Assembly (NCBI RefSeq): GCF_031082405.1
Contig: NZ_JAVHJU010000067.1
Location: 186,001-250,000 of the forward strand
Origin: Amycolatopsis sp. A133
Lineage (GTDB): Bacteria > Actinomycetota > Actinomycetes > Mycobacteriales > Pseudonocardiaceae
Direction: 5' to 3'
DNA: 64,000 nucleotides
How positions within the stretch are numbered: position 1 is the stretch's first letter; each line of letters starts with the position of its first letter. Of this stretch, positions 39,320-47,819 are shown in pieces. The notes under the pieces were generated by a model that was given only the letters and a program-made list of their open reading frames with translations, did not search any database and was not told the origin of the DNA. Both the position numbers and the translations under genes were made by a program.

Positions 39320-39966
39320 TCCGGGTACTGATCGCCGACGACCAGGAAATGGTGCGGATGGGGTTCCGCATGATCCTGGACGCCCAGGACGACATCGAGG
39401 TCGTCGCCGACGTCGCGGACGGCGTCTCGGCGGTCTCGAAGGCCCGCGAGCTGCGTCCGGACGTCTGCCTGCTCGACATCCGCATGCCCGGCCTCGACGG
39501 TCTGGAAGTCGCCCGGCAGCTGGCCGGGCCGGACGTGACCGACCCGCTGAAGGTCGTCGTCGTCACGACGTTCGACCTCGACGAGTACGTCCACACGGCG
39601 CTGCGCAACGGCGCGTCCGGCTTCCTGCTGAAGGACGCGGGCCCGGCGCTGCTGATCGAGGCGGTCCGCGCGGCCGACCGCGGCGACGCGCTCGTCTCGC
39701 CGCAGATCACCGTGCGGCTGCTCAAGCACTTCAACGGCGGCGCGGTGAAGCCGCGGGCCGAGTCGCCGTCCGAGCCGCTGACCCCACGGGAATTGGACGT
39801 GCTGAAGGCGGTCGCGCGCGGGCTGACGAACACCGAGATCGGGGCGGAGCTGTTCATGTCGCTGTCGACGGTGAAGACGCACCTGGCGTCGGTGCAGTCC
39901 AAGATCGGCGCGCGGAACCGGGTGGAGAGCGCCGCGTGGGCGTGGCGGAGCGGAGTCGTTTCGTAA
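39316..39966 (+). CDS. NarL/LuxR-type response regulator
   Basis: A 216-aa regulator with receiver motifs ADDQEM, VCLLDIRMPGLDG (phospho-Asp), VVTTFDLDEYVHTALRNGAS and FLLKDAG, and a LuxR HTH PLTPRELDVLKAVARGLTNT then AELFMSLSTVKTHLASVQSK. It is coupled to the kinase by a 4-bp overlap. The divergent exporter is its most likely target. Confidence 0.92.
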   Translation: MIRVLIADDQEMVRMGFRMILDAQDDIEVVADVADGVSAVSKARELRPDVCLLDIRMPGLDGLEVARQLAGPDVTDPLKVVVVTTFDLDEYVHTALRNGASGFLLKDAGPALLIEAVRAADRGDALVSPQITVRLLKHFNGGAVKPRAESPSEPLTPRELDVLKAVARGLTNTEIGAELFMSLSTVKTHLASVQSKIGARNRVESAAWAWRSGVVS

Positions 39967-39989
39967 TTCCGGGTGCGTAGTATCCAGAG

Positions 39990-41297
39990 ATGCAACGCCG
40001 TTTCCACGCCCCTGTCGTTCTCCCCGCCGACCCGTCCTGTTCGCTCCTGCGTGACGCGGTCGTCGACGTCGACGCCGATGGGCGCATCTTGCACTGCGGA
40101 CCGGCGGCCACCGCCCCCGAATCCGCCGCACCGGTCACCACCCTGACCGGCATCCTGCTGCCCGGCTTGGTCAACACGCACGCGCACAGCCCGATGACGC
40201 TGCTGCGCGGCATGGGCGGCGACCTGCCGCTGCTGCCGTGGCTCAACGAGATCATCTGGCCGGCCGAGGCGAAGCTGCGCCCGGAGGACGTGCGCACCGG
40301 CATGCTGCTCGGCTCGGTCGAGATGCTCCGCCACGGCGTCACGACCAGCGCCGAGATGTACTTCGAAGGCGAGCAGCTGGTCGACGCGGTGCTCACCACG
40401 GGTGGGCGCGTGCTGGTCGCGCCGCCGGTGATGGAGCTGCCCGGCCTCGACTGGCGGGCCCAGCTGGCCGGCATCGAGCGCTGGATCGACACCGACGGCC
40501 TGCGCTTCGGCCACGGCGACCGCATCGAGCTCGGCTACGGCCCGCACTCGGCGTACATGCTGTCCGAGGAAGCGCTGCGGGCGACGGCGGAGTCGGCTGC
40601 TTCACGCGGTGCGCTGGTGCAGATCCACGTCGCCGAGGCGGCGGCGGAGGATCTTGCCGTGCGTGAGGCGCACGGTTCGGTGCCGGCGCTGCTTCGTGAG
40701 CTGGGCATGCTGGACGGCCGGATGCTGGCGGCGCACGCGATCCACCTGTCTGATTCGGACATCGCGCTGTTCGCCGCGCACGGGGTCGGCATGGCGCACT
40801 GCCCGGGGTCGAACGCGAAGCTCGCTTCGGGGATCGCGCGGATCGCGGATCTGCGGGCGGCGGGGGTCGCGGTCGGGCTGGGCACGGACGGCCCGGCGTC
40901 CAACGACGACCTCGACCTGTGGGAAGAACTGCAGCTCGCGGCGATGTTCGCCCGCCTGGCCACGGGCGAATCGACGGTACTGACGGCGGCCGACGTCCTC
41001 CTGCTGGCGACTCGCGGCGGAGCGTCGGCGCTGGGCCGGTCCGACATCGGGGCCCTGGAGCCGGGCCGGTGGGCCGACCTGGTGCACATCGACCTGGACG
41101 ACCCGGCGTTCGCGTGCGGCCTGGACGTCCCCGACGTGCAGCTGCTGTCCAACCTCGTGTGGGCGGCCGGCTCCCGGCGGGTCCGGGACGTGTGGGTCGC
41201 GGGCGAGCAGGTGGTGGCCGACGGCGAGTCCCTGAAGGTGGACCGGGCGAAGATCCAGGCCGGAGTGGCCGAGACCGCCGCCCGCCTGCGGGCCTGA
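39990..41297 (+). CDS. Amidohydrolase (MtaD/SAH deaminase-like)
   Basis: A 435-aa metal-dependent hydrolase of the TrzA/AtzA/SsnA group. HAH of VNTHAHSPM (His64, His66), the His of LVQIHVAEA, HAIHL and Asp in GLGTDGPASNDDLDLWEE provide the metal site and catalytic Asp. This is the pattern of 5-methylthioadenosine/S-adenosylhomocysteine deaminases; other aminohydrolases share it, so the substrate is a guess. ATG 39990 follows TAGTAT (39978-39983) by 6 nt, so it is probably leaderless and transcribed apart from the two-component genes 23 bp upstream. Confidence 0.82.
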   Translation: MQRRFHAPVVLPADPSCSLLRDAVVDVDADGRILHCGPAATAPESAAPVTTLTGILLPGLVNTHAHSPMTLLRGMGGDLPLLPWLNEIIWPAEAKLRPEDVRTGMLLGSVEMLRHGVTTSAEMYFEGEQLVDAVLTTGGRVLVAPPVMELPGLDWRAQLAGIERWIDTDGLRFGHGDRIELGYGPHSAYMLSEEALRATAESAASRGALVQIHVAEAAAEDLAVREAHGSVPALLRELGMLDGRMLAAHAIHLSDSDIALFAAHGVGMAHCPGSNAKLASGIARIADLRAAGVAVGLGTDGPASNDDLDLWEELQLAAMFARLATGESTVLTAADVLLLATRGGASALGRSDIGALEPGRWADLVHIDLDDPAFACGLDVPDVQLLSNLVWAAGSRRVRDVWVAGEQVVADGESLKVDRAKIQAGVAETAARLRA

Positions 41298-41315
41298 TCC
41301 ACAGGGGCGCGCGGT

Positions 41316-41324
41316 TGTGGACAA
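41316..41324 (-). promoter_or_regulatory. Perfect DnaA-box match
   Basis: TGTGGACAA, the complement of the actinobacterial box TTGTCCACA, lies just past the amidohydrolase stop. Confidence 0.4.
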
Positions 41325-41371
41325 GTCGGGGCCGCCGACGTCGATCGGGCGGGTTTGTCGGTGAGGGCCGA

Positions 41372-41454
41372 TAGACTGGACCTGGGGACGCCCCCCTGGG
41401 AGCGGCGGGGGCTGCTGTTCGTGGCCCCCGGGCCCAGCAGGCTCAGCGGGGGCG
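41372..41454 (+). other. Highly structured convergent intergenic segment
   Basis: A TAGACT hexamer (41372-41377) precedes nested complementary blocks: CGCCCCC (41389-41395) with GGGGGCG (41448-41454), CTGGG (41396-41400) with CCCAG (41433-41437), and CGGGGGC with GCCCCCG inside. It overlaps the end of the convergent SDR gene. It may be a terminator for the amidohydrolase or a small RNA; the sequence alone does not decide. Confidence 0.4.
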
Positions 41455-42120
41455 CAGGGTGATCTCCGTGGGGTGGGCGTCCGGGGTGGCTGATACCGCC
41501 GTTACCACCGCGGTGGCCACCGAGTCCGGCTTCAGCAAGCGGGACGTGTCGTACTCGCGGCCTTCGCCCGCGAAGATCTCCTGCTGCATCTCCGTGTCCG
41601 TGCGGCCCGGGTAGACCGATGTCACGCGGATCGTCGGCTCCTCCTCGCGGAGGGCGTCGGCGAACGCGCGGACCGCGAACTTGCTCGCCGCGTACGGGGA
41701 CCAGCCCGGGCGGGCGCTCAGGCCCGCTCCCGAGTTGATCACCACCACGTGGCCGTGGGCCGCGCGCAACGCCGGGAGCAGCAGGCGGGTCAGCTCGACC
41801 ACCGCCAGGGTGTTGATCTCGAAGTTGGCGCGCCACGCCTCCGCGGACGCGTCCTCGATGCGGCCCAGGCGCGCGACGCCCGCCGAGTGGACCAGGACGG
41901 CCAAGGACGAAATGTTCGTGACCGCCGATGCGAGCGAAGCGGGGTCCGTCAGCTCCACCGGCCACGGCTCCGCGCCCGGAAGTTCCTTGGCCAGCGCGGC
42001 CAGTGCGTCGGCGTCGCGGCCGCCGAGGAGGAGGCGGTGGGTCGGGGCCAGCTGGTGGGCGACCGCCGCGCCGATCCCGCGGGACGCGCCCGTCACCAGG
42101 GCCAGGGGAAGATCCGTCAT
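41443..42120 (-). CDS. Short-chain dehydrogenase/reductase
   Basis: A 225-aa classical SDR: ALVTGASRGIGAAVAHQLAP for the cofactor, LVHSAGVARLG, INSGAGLSARPGWSPYAASKFA with Ser, Tyr and Lys of the triad, and YPGRTDTEM. It is close to SDR family proteins annotated in many actinomycetes; the substrate is unknown. ATG 42120 overlaps the stop of the SdrD-like surface-protein gene (ATGA, 42117-42120), an unexpected pairing. Confidence 0.88.
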   Translation of the reverse strand: MTDLPLALVTGASRGIGAAVAHQLAPTHRLLLGGRDADALAALAKELPGAEPWPVELTDPASLASAVTNISSLAVLVHSAGVARLGRIEDASAEAWRANFEINTLAVVELTRLLLPALRAAHGHVVVINSGAGLSARPGWSPYAASKFAVRAFADALREEEPTIRVTSVYPGRTDTEMQQEIFAGEGREYDTSRLLKPDSVATAVVTAVSATPDAHPTEITLRPR

Positions 42121-43751
42121 GACCTCACCGTAGCGGCGAAGCCGGCGTCCACCGTGCGGTCTTCGCGCTGGCCGGGGCCGAGCGTCCGCGGGTCCGCGCA
42201 GCCGGACGCCGGGTCCGCGTCGGAATCGCGGGGGTCGTCGCCGGTGTCCTTGACCGTCGGGTGCCGGCCCTCCGCGGTGAAGCACACCTGGTACGTGCCG
42301 TCCTCCAGGCCGTTGAAGCCGTAGGTCCCGTCGGGGCCGGTGACCACGCTCGCCAGTTCCTTGCCGCTCGCGTCCTTCAGCACCGCCTTGACGCCGGCGA
42401 GGCCCGGTTCGCCCGCGTCCTGCAGGCCGTTGCCGTCCGAGTCGGCCCAGGCGAAGTCGCCGATCCGGTTCGGCGGGGAGACCAGCCCGAGGTCCGCCGC
42501 GAAGTCTTCGTGGGACGGCCCGCCCACGGTGCGCGGTGCGGTGCAGCCGTCCGGGTCGGCGTCGGAGTCGGAGTCTTCGCTGCCGACGTCCCTGCGGGTC
42601 ACCGTGAAGTCCGCCGGGACGGCGAAGCAGACCTGGTAGGTGCCGTCCTTCAGCTTCTCGAAGCCGTACTTGCCCTTGTCGTCGGTCGTCGCGGTGCCGA
42701 CCGTGCCGCCCGCGCCATCCTTCAGCGTCACCTTCACGCCCGCGACGCCGGGCTCGTCCGGGTCCTGCAGCCCGTCGCGGTTGCGGTCGGCCCAGACGAA
42801 GTCGCCGATCTTCGCGATCGGCGGCGGCGGGAGGACGGTGATCGTCGCCGACGCCGTTTTGTCGCCGAGCGTGCCGTCCGCGTACCGCACGCCGGTGACC
42901 TGCACCGTGTTGACGTGCCCGGTGTCGGCCACTGTGAGACCCGGGTGGTCGCAGGTCAGCTCCCGGTTCGCGCCCGCGGCCAGCGCGAACGGCTCGAACG
43001 ACCCGGCGCACCACGGGTCCTGCACCGTGATCCCGGTGAGGTCCTGCGTGCCCTCGTTGGTCACGGTGATGCGGTAGTGCGCGGTCTGGCCCGCGGTCAC
43101 CGTCGCGAACGAGGCCCACGCGCCGGTCGCCGGGTTCTGCACTTCCTTCTTCACCGAGTACGCCGCGAGCTCGAGGTCGACGCAGTCCCAGTGCAGCCGG
43201 TCGAGGGTGGTCGTGGCGAAGAACTTCACCGCGGCCGCCTTGGCCGGCGCCGTCACCGCCGCCAAGCGCTGCCGGACGAGGCTGCCGTCGCCGGAGTAGT
43301 GGTCGGCGACCAGTTTGTGCTCCTGGATCTGCGTGCCGGTGGCGTCGAAGAACCGCAGGCCGGTGCCGGGTTCGTACCGCGGCGCGCGCGAAGCGGTCCA
43401 GACGCTGAGGGTGTAGACGCCGCCGGGCACGAACCGCTCGGTCTGGTAGGCGGTGCTGGTCTTGCCGTCCGGCGTCTGGATGACCGCGGCCCGCTGCCCG
43501 TCGACGGCGTACTCCCGCTCGGTCAGCAGCTTCGGCGCCTTCGTGGCCGGTGTTCCGGGCGGGACCGGGGCGGCCGGGGCGAACAGGTACCCGTCCGGGG
43601 CGCCGTTGCGCGCCGCGAGTTCGACGCTCGGGTTCGCCGCGAGCCCGCCGCACGACGGCGCGGCGTCCGCGGCCGTGGACGCGGAGGCGGGCACCACCGC
43701 CGCCGCGATCGCCACCACCGCCACCGCCACCGCGCGCCCCGAGAAGATCAC
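42117..43751 (-). CDS. Secreted SdrD B-like repeat protein
   Basis: A 544-aa exported protein. The signal peptide IFSGRAVAVAVVAIAAAVVP precedes an Ala-rich cleavage zone. A middle region with DUF11-like strands (QTAHYRITVTNEGTQDLTGI) follows. Two SdrD B-like domains (IGDFVWADRNRDGLQDPDEP and IGDFAWADSDGNGLQDAGEP), each ending in a GTYQVCF strand and DSDADP, form calcium-binding prealbumin-like folds. There is no LPxTG or C-terminal membrane anchor. GTG 43751 is preferred over the upstream in-frame GTG 43802, which lies inside a long hairpin; CATAGT ends 6 nt before 43751. Confidence 0.72.
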   Translation of the reverse strand: MIFSGRAVAVAVVAIAAAVVPASASTAADAAPSCGGLAANPSVELAARNGAPDGYLFAPAAPVPPGTPATKAPKLLTEREYAVDGQRAAVIQTPDGKTSTAYQTERFVPGGVYTLSVWTASRAPRYEPGTGLRFFDATGTQIQEHKLVADHYSGDGSLVRQRLAAVTAPAKAAAVKFFATTTLDRLHWDCVDLELAAYSVKKEVQNPATGAWASFATVTAGQTAHYRITVTNEGTQDLTGITVQDPWCAGSFEPFALAAGANRELTCDHPGLTVADTGHVNTVQVTGVRYADGTLGDKTASATITVLPPPPIAKIGDFVWADRNRDGLQDPDEPGVAGVKVTLKDGAGGTVGTATTDDKGKYGFEKLKDGTYQVCFAVPADFTVTRRDVGSEDSDSDADPDGCTAPRTVGGPSHEDFAADLGLVSPPNRIGDFAWADSDGNGLQDAGEPGLAGVKAVLKDASGKELASVVTGPDGTYGFNGLEDGTYQVCFTAEGRHPTVKDTGDDPRDSDADPASGCADPRTLGPGQREDRTVDAGFAATVRS

Positions 43752-43774
43752 CCCTCGACTATGGCGCGCGGCGG

Positions 43775-43832
43775 GGGCCCGCACCGCCCGAGAACCGTTC
43801 ACTTAAGAGTGAACCTCGGCCGGTGCGGGCCC
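43775..43832 (-). terminator. Long multi-stem hairpin after the PhoX-like gene
   Basis: GGGCCCGCACCG (43775-43786) pairs with CGGTGCGGGCCC (43821-43832). Inside are CCGAG/CTCGG and GTTCACT-TAAG-AGTGAAC (43797-43814), giving a nearly continuous stem. It lies 8 bp past the phosphatase stop and separates it from the SdrD-like gene. Confidence 0.75.
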
Positions 43833-43839
43833 GCTCGCG

Positions 43840-45915
43840 TCAGCGTTCGCCGATGCGCCCGGGCAGCCCGAAGCGGCCCTTCTTCCACACCGAAACGAGC
43901 GACGGCCGCGGCTGCGAGGTGCCGCCGTCGGGCCAGTGCGACGTCGGGTTCGCCGAGCTCGCCGCGTTCTCGCCCGGGTGCTGGACCGCGACGAGCACCA
44001 GGTGGTCCGTCACGACCGGGCCGCACGTTTCGGCGCCGACCGGCACCGAGAGGAACTGCTTGACGTGGCCGCGCTCGGCTCCGGTCACCGGCACCGAGAA
44101 CAGGCCGTCGTTCCAGCCCAGCGCGTTGCCGTCGGTGGCGACCCACAGGTTGCCGTGCCGGTCGAAGGTCACGTTGTCCGGGCAGGAGATCGGGCTGACC
44201 TGGTCCTTCGGGAAGCCGCCGTAGTAGGTGTCGGCCGCCTTCGGGTCGCCGCAGACCAGCAGCAGCCGCCAGGAGAACCGGGTCGACGCCGCGTCGCCGC
44301 GGGCCTCCTCCCACTCCAGGACCTGGCCGTTCTTGTTGGCCACCCGCGGGTTCACCTCGTCGACGCCCGCCTTGCCGGCCGCGCCGCGGTCGCTGTTGTT
44401 GGTCAGCGCCGCGTAGACCCGGCCGTTGACCGGGTTCGGCTCGATGTCCTCCGGGCGGTCCATCTTCGTGGCGGCGACCTTGTCGGCCGCCTGCCGGGTG
44501 AAGACGTAGACCTCTTCGGCGGTCATGCCGTCCACAAAGGACTTGTTGCCGCTCACCAGCGGGATCCACTCGCCGGCGCCGTCGAACTCGCCGTCGGCCG
44601 GGAGCTTGCCGGTGCCGTCGATCTCACCCGGGCTGTCGCCGGTGAAGCGGGCGACGTACAGGGTGCCGTCGTCGAGCAGGGCCGAGTTGTGCCGCCGCGC
44701 GTGCGCGCTCTTGCCGGGCTTGTACTTGCCGTTCGAGACGAACTTGTAGATGTATTCGAACCGCTCGTCGTCACCGGTGTAGGCGGCGACGCGGCCGTCG
44801 GCGGTGATCTTGATGTTCGCGCCCTCGTGCTTGAGGCGGCCCAGCGCGGTGTGCTTGATCGGCGTCGAGGTGGGGTCGTTCGGGTCGATCTCGACGACCC
44901 AGCCGAACCGGTTCGGCTCGTTGGGCTCCTGCGCGACGTCCCAGCGCTTGTCGAACCGCTCCCACTTGCGGGTGCTGGTGCCGGTGCCGATCGCGTACCG
45001 CTTCAGCCGCGCGGCCGCGACCGGGTCGGTGACCTTGTCGGAGTTGGCGAAGTACTGGTGGATGTTCTCCTCGCCGGAGAGCACGGTGCCCCACGGGGTC
45101 ACGCCGCCGGAGCAGTTGTTCTGCGTGCCGCGGACCTTGCGGCCGGTCGGATCGGCCGACGTCTTGAGGTACTTCGAACCGGCGGCCGGGCCGCGGACCT
45201 CGAAGATCGTGTCGAGCGTGATCCGGCGGCCGAACCGGCTGGGCACGACCTCCAGGCCCCCGCGGACCGGGTCGCGGCGGGTCAGCAGCACCGACAGCCC
45301 GTGCGCCGCCCAGGCGATCTTGACCTGCTCCTCGGTCGGGTTCGCCGGGTCGTACTGGTCGGCCGGGAACATGTGGACCTCGGTGCTGTACTCGTGGTTG
45401 ACCACGAGCAGGTTGGTCAGGCCCAGCGGGTCCTGCGGGATCAGGCCGACGAAGTCGTTGTTGTAGCCGAACTGCTTGGCCTGCGCGGCCGCGGTCTGCT
45501 TGGTGAAGTCGAACTTCGGCGCGCCCGCGACGACCGGGTCGCCCCAGCGGATGACGACGCGCTGGGCGTAGCCGTCGGGGATGCTGACCGCGTCGAGCTT
45601 GTTCGGCGGGACCGGCGTGAAGTCCGTGCCGGGCACCGGGCGCGGCTTCGGCCCGTGACCGTTCGCGGTCGCGGCGCCGTCGGCGGCGGCCGCGGTGCCG
45701 GACAGCGCGGCGAGGCCGCCCGCGGCGGCGGCGAGCACGGCGCCGGCCTTGAAGACCCGGCGGCGGGACATGTCCTTGACGAGGTCGCCGAAGTACTCGT
45801 TCCCGGACTCGTTCGGCTCCGGGTGGGCACAGGCGTTGCCGCAGCGGTACTCGCAGGTGATCGGGGAACGTCCACCCGCGTGCGCGGGGAACAGCGGGAG
45901 CAGACGGTCGGGCAC
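43840..45915 (-). CDS. phoX: PhoX-like (DUF839) Tat-exported alkaline phosphatase
   Basis: A 691-aa protein. Unusually for exported proteins, the twin-arginine motif SRRRVFKAGAVLAAAAGGLA begins at about residue 48, after a Cys-containing lead (CEYRCGNACAHPEP), which is typical for PhoX. The DUF839 body includes LLVVNHEYSTEVHMFP, NNCSGGVTPWGTVLSGEENI, FGWVVEIDP and KMDRPEDIEPNPVNGRVYAA, the ligands of the iron-calcium cofactor in characterised PhoX. It releases phosphate from organic esters outside the cell. GTG 45915 has GGAGG upstream. A PHO box 72 bp upstream predicts PhoP activation under phosphate limitation. Confidence 0.88.
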   Translation of the reverse strand: MPDRLLPLFPAHAGGRSPITCEYRCGNACAHPEPNESGNEYFGDLVKDMSRRRVFKAGAVLAAAAGGLAALSGTAAAADGAATANGHGPKPRPVPGTDFTPVPPNKLDAVSIPDGYAQRVVIRWGDPVVAGAPKFDFTKQTAAAQAKQFGYNNDFVGLIPQDPLGLTNLLVVNHEYSTEVHMFPADQYDPANPTEEQVKIAWAAHGLSVLLTRRDPVRGGLEVVPSRFGRRITLDTIFEVRGPAAGSKYLKTSADPTGRKVRGTQNNCSGGVTPWGTVLSGEENIHQYFANSDKVTDPVAAARLKRYAIGTGTSTRKWERFDKRWDVAQEPNEPNRFGWVVEIDPNDPTSTPIKHTALGRLKHEGANIKITADGRVAAYTGDDERFEYIYKFVSNGKYKPGKSAHARRHNSALLDDGTLYVARFTGDSPGEIDGTGKLPADGEFDGAGEWIPLVSGNKSFVDGMTAEEVYVFTRQAADKVAATKMDRPEDIEPNPVNGRVYAALTNNSDRGAAGKAGVDEVNPRVANKNGQVLEWEEARGDAASTRFSWRLLLVCGDPKAADTYYGGFPKDQVSPISCPDNVTFDRHGNLWVATDGNALGWNDGLFSVPVTGAERGHVKQFLSVPVGAETCGPVVTDHLVLVAVQHPGENAASSANPTSHWPDGGTSQPRPSLVSVWKKGRFGLPGRIGER

Positions 45916-45986
45916 AGCGCCTCCATGGTGGGAGTTCGGGAACGAAGCGACCGTATGCGCCGAAAACCAGCCGATCCAGACTTCTG

Positions 45987-46004
45987 GGTGAACAACGGGT
46001 GTAT
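45987..46004 (-). promoter_or_regulatory. PHO box (two direct repeat units)
   Basis: On the minus strand, ATACACC and GTTCACC start exactly 11 nt apart. The second unit is the full PhoP consensus and the first matches 5 of 7. Two 11-nt units are the minimum functional PHO box known from Streptomyces, and the position is right for the PhoX-like phosphatase. Confidence 0.65.
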
Positions 46005-46040
46005 TGCTCGCAATGCCCACCGGCGGACACCCCGAACGGC

Positions 46041-46075
46041 CGACGGCCCCCGGACACTTGGTCCAGGGGCCGTCG
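46041..46075 (-). terminator. Terminator after the MFS gene
   Basis: CGACGGCCCC and GGGGCCGTCG enclose GGAC and GTCC, giving a 14-bp interrupted stem. It lies 12 bp past the MFS stop. Confidence 0.65.
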
Positions 46076-46087
46076 CTCAGCGTGAGC

Positions 46088-47305
46088 TCAGAACTCTTCG
46101 CCGACGAGCACCGCCTCCTTCGGCACGGTGTGCGGGTCCGCTTGCTTCTCCCGCAGCGAGAGCAACACGCCCGCGACGACGCACAGCACGGCCGAGGCGA
46201 CGAACGGCGCCTGCGGCGAGCCGAACCACTCGGCGACGTGCCCGACCAGCGTCGCGGCGACCGCGCCACCGAGCCAGCGGCAGAAGTTGTAACCCGCGCT
46301 GGCGACCGGGCGCGGCGCGTCGCTGATCGACATCGCGGTGCCGGTGAACAGCGTGTTCAGCAGACCGGACACCAGCCCGGAAACGACGATCCCGGCGACC
46401 AGCACCGGCTTGCTCGGCACGGCCAGCACCACCATCAGCACGGCGTAGCCGAAAACGGCGGCCGCGGCGGCGTGCCGCTCGCCGAGCTTCGCGGCCAGCC
46501 GCGGGGCCAGCGCGACGCCGGCCACGGCGACGCAGAGGCCCCAGCCGCAGAACACCAGGCCGACGGCGATGGCGCTCCAGCCGAGGACGAACGGCGACCA
46601 GGCGAGCACCGCGAAGAACGCGGCGGTGTACAGCGCGGAGGCGACGGACGTGCGCAGCAGGCCGGGGTGCTTCAGCGCGCGCAGCGGGTCGAGCAGCTTG
46701 ACCGGCGTGCGCTGCTCGTCCTTGTCGCTCTTGAGGAACACCGCGCACAGCACGAGCGCGCCGGCCATCAGGATCGCGGTGCCGAGGAACGGGCCGCGCC
46801 ACGAGATGCTGCCGAGCAGCGCGCCCAGCAGCGGGCCGATCGACAGGCCGACGCCGAGCGCGGCCTCGTAGAGCAGGATCGCGCCGGACTGGCCGCCGGT
46901 CGCGGCCCCGACGATTACCGAAAGCGCCGTCGCGATGAAGAACGCGTTGCCGAGGCCCCAGACCGCGCGCAGCCCGACGAGCTGCTCGATCGACCCGGCG
47001 GCCGCGCAGAGGGCGGTGGCGGCGACGATCAGCGTCAGCCCGACCAGCACGGTGCGCTTCGCGCCGAAGCGGGCGCTCGCCGCGCCGGTGACCAGCATCG
47101 CGACGACCTGGACGCCGAGGTAGGACGAGAAGAGCAGGGTGACCTGGGACGGCGTCGCGTCCAGGCCCTTGGCGATGGACAGCAGGATCGGGTCGACCAG
47201 GCCGATCCCCATGAAGGCGATGACCGCGGCGAACGCGGTGATCCACACCTGCTTGGGCTGGCCCTTGACCGCGTCCAGCAGGCTCGAGTGGTGTTCAGCG
47301 CTCAT
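46088..47305 (-). CDS. MFS transporter (DHA1-like)
   Basis: A 405-aa protein with 12 predicted helices. It has GIGLVDPILLSIAKGLDATP in helix 1, the motif-A-like ASARFGAKRTVLVGL in loop 2-3, and RAVWGLGNAFFIATALSVIV in helix 4. It resembles drug or metabolite exporters of the DHA1 group. ATG 47305 lies 11 bp inside the end of the MarR gene, so the pair is one operon, and a MarR-controlled efflux function is inferred. Confidence 0.85.
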   Translation of the reverse strand: MSAEHHSSLLDAVKGQPKQVWITAFAAVIAFMGIGLVDPILLSIAKGLDATPSQVTLLFSSYLGVQVVAMLVTGAASARFGAKRTVLVGLTLIVAATALCAAAGSIEQLVGLRAVWGLGNAFFIATALSVIVGAATGGQSGAILLYEAALGVGLSIGPLLGALLGSISWRGPFLGTAILMAGALVLCAVFLKSDKDEQRTPVKLLDPLRALKHPGLLRTSVASALYTAAFFAVLAWSPFVLGWSAIAVGLVFCGWGLCVAVAGVALAPRLAAKLGERHAAAAAVFGYAVLMVVLAVPSKPVLVAGIVVSGLVSGLLNTLFTGTAMSISDAPRPVASAGYNFCRWLGGAVAATLVGHVAEWFGSPQAPFVASAVLCVVAGVLLSLREKQADPHTVPKEAVLVGEEF

Positions 47306-47753
47306 CGCTGATCAGTTCCTCCTTCTTGGTGTCGACGAGCAATTTGGCGAGAGCGGGCAAGGCGGCCTCGATCGCTGCGCGGTCGGTGTCGTCCATCGCG
47401 ATGAGCCGCTCGCGGAGGAACTCCTCGCGAGCCGTCACCAGTTCGGCGTAAAAACGCAGGCCCTCGCCGGTGACTTCGACCAGCACCGCACGGCCGTCGG
47501 CGGGGTCCGGACGGCGGGTCGCGAGCCCGAGCCGCTCCAGCCGGCCGACGACGTCGGTCATCGACGGCAGCTTCACCCGTTCGAGCTCGGCGAGCGCGCT
47601 CATCCGGCGCGGACCGCCGTTGACCAGCTCACTCAGCACCGAACCCTGGGTGAGGGTCAGCGTCAGCTGCGGGGTCTGGCGGCGCACCTGGTGGTACAGC
47701 CGGAAGACCAGCGGCCGCAGCCGGTGGGCGAGATCGGTGATCGCGGAAGTCAC
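47295..47753 (-). CDS. MarR family transcriptional regulator
   Basis: A 152-aa MarR protein: VFRLYHQVRRQTPQLTLTLT, QGSVLSELVNGGPRRMSALA, ELERVKLPSMTDVVGRLERL and the wing TRRPDPADGRAVLVEVT. GTG 47753 follows TAGCCT by 6 nt on the minus strand with no Shine-Dalgarno, so it is probably leaderless. The start codon abuts a complex dyad (47752-47791), indicating autorepression together with the MFS gene. Confidence 0.88.
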   Translation of the reverse strand: MTSAITDLAHRLRPLVFRLYHQVRRQTPQLTLTLTQGSVLSELVNGGPRRMSALAELERVKLPSMTDVVGRLERLGLATRRPDPADGRAVLVEVTGEGLRFYAELVTAREEFLRERLIAMDDTDRAAIEAALPALAKLLVDTKKEELISDER

Positions 47754-47791
47754 TTAGCTAGGCTAACAAAAATTAGTAAGCGTAGCTAAGT
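47752..47791. promoter_or_regulatory. Complex MarR operator
   Basis: ACTTAGCTA (47752-47760) and TAGCTAAGT (47783-47791) are perfect 9-bp inverted arms. Inside the left half, TTAGC-TAG-GCTAA (47754-47766) is another dyad, and CTAAC...TTAG lies in the centre. It covers the MarR promoter and abuts the divergent HAD gene promoter. Confidence 0.7.
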
Positions 47792-47819
47792 AAGTCGGCT
47801 CACAGGCTAGGCTCGGGGT

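Noticed and set aside
41389..41454. 6C-type small RNA
   Set aside because: The family needs two hairpins with six-C loops. Here the single C6 run pairs within a stem.
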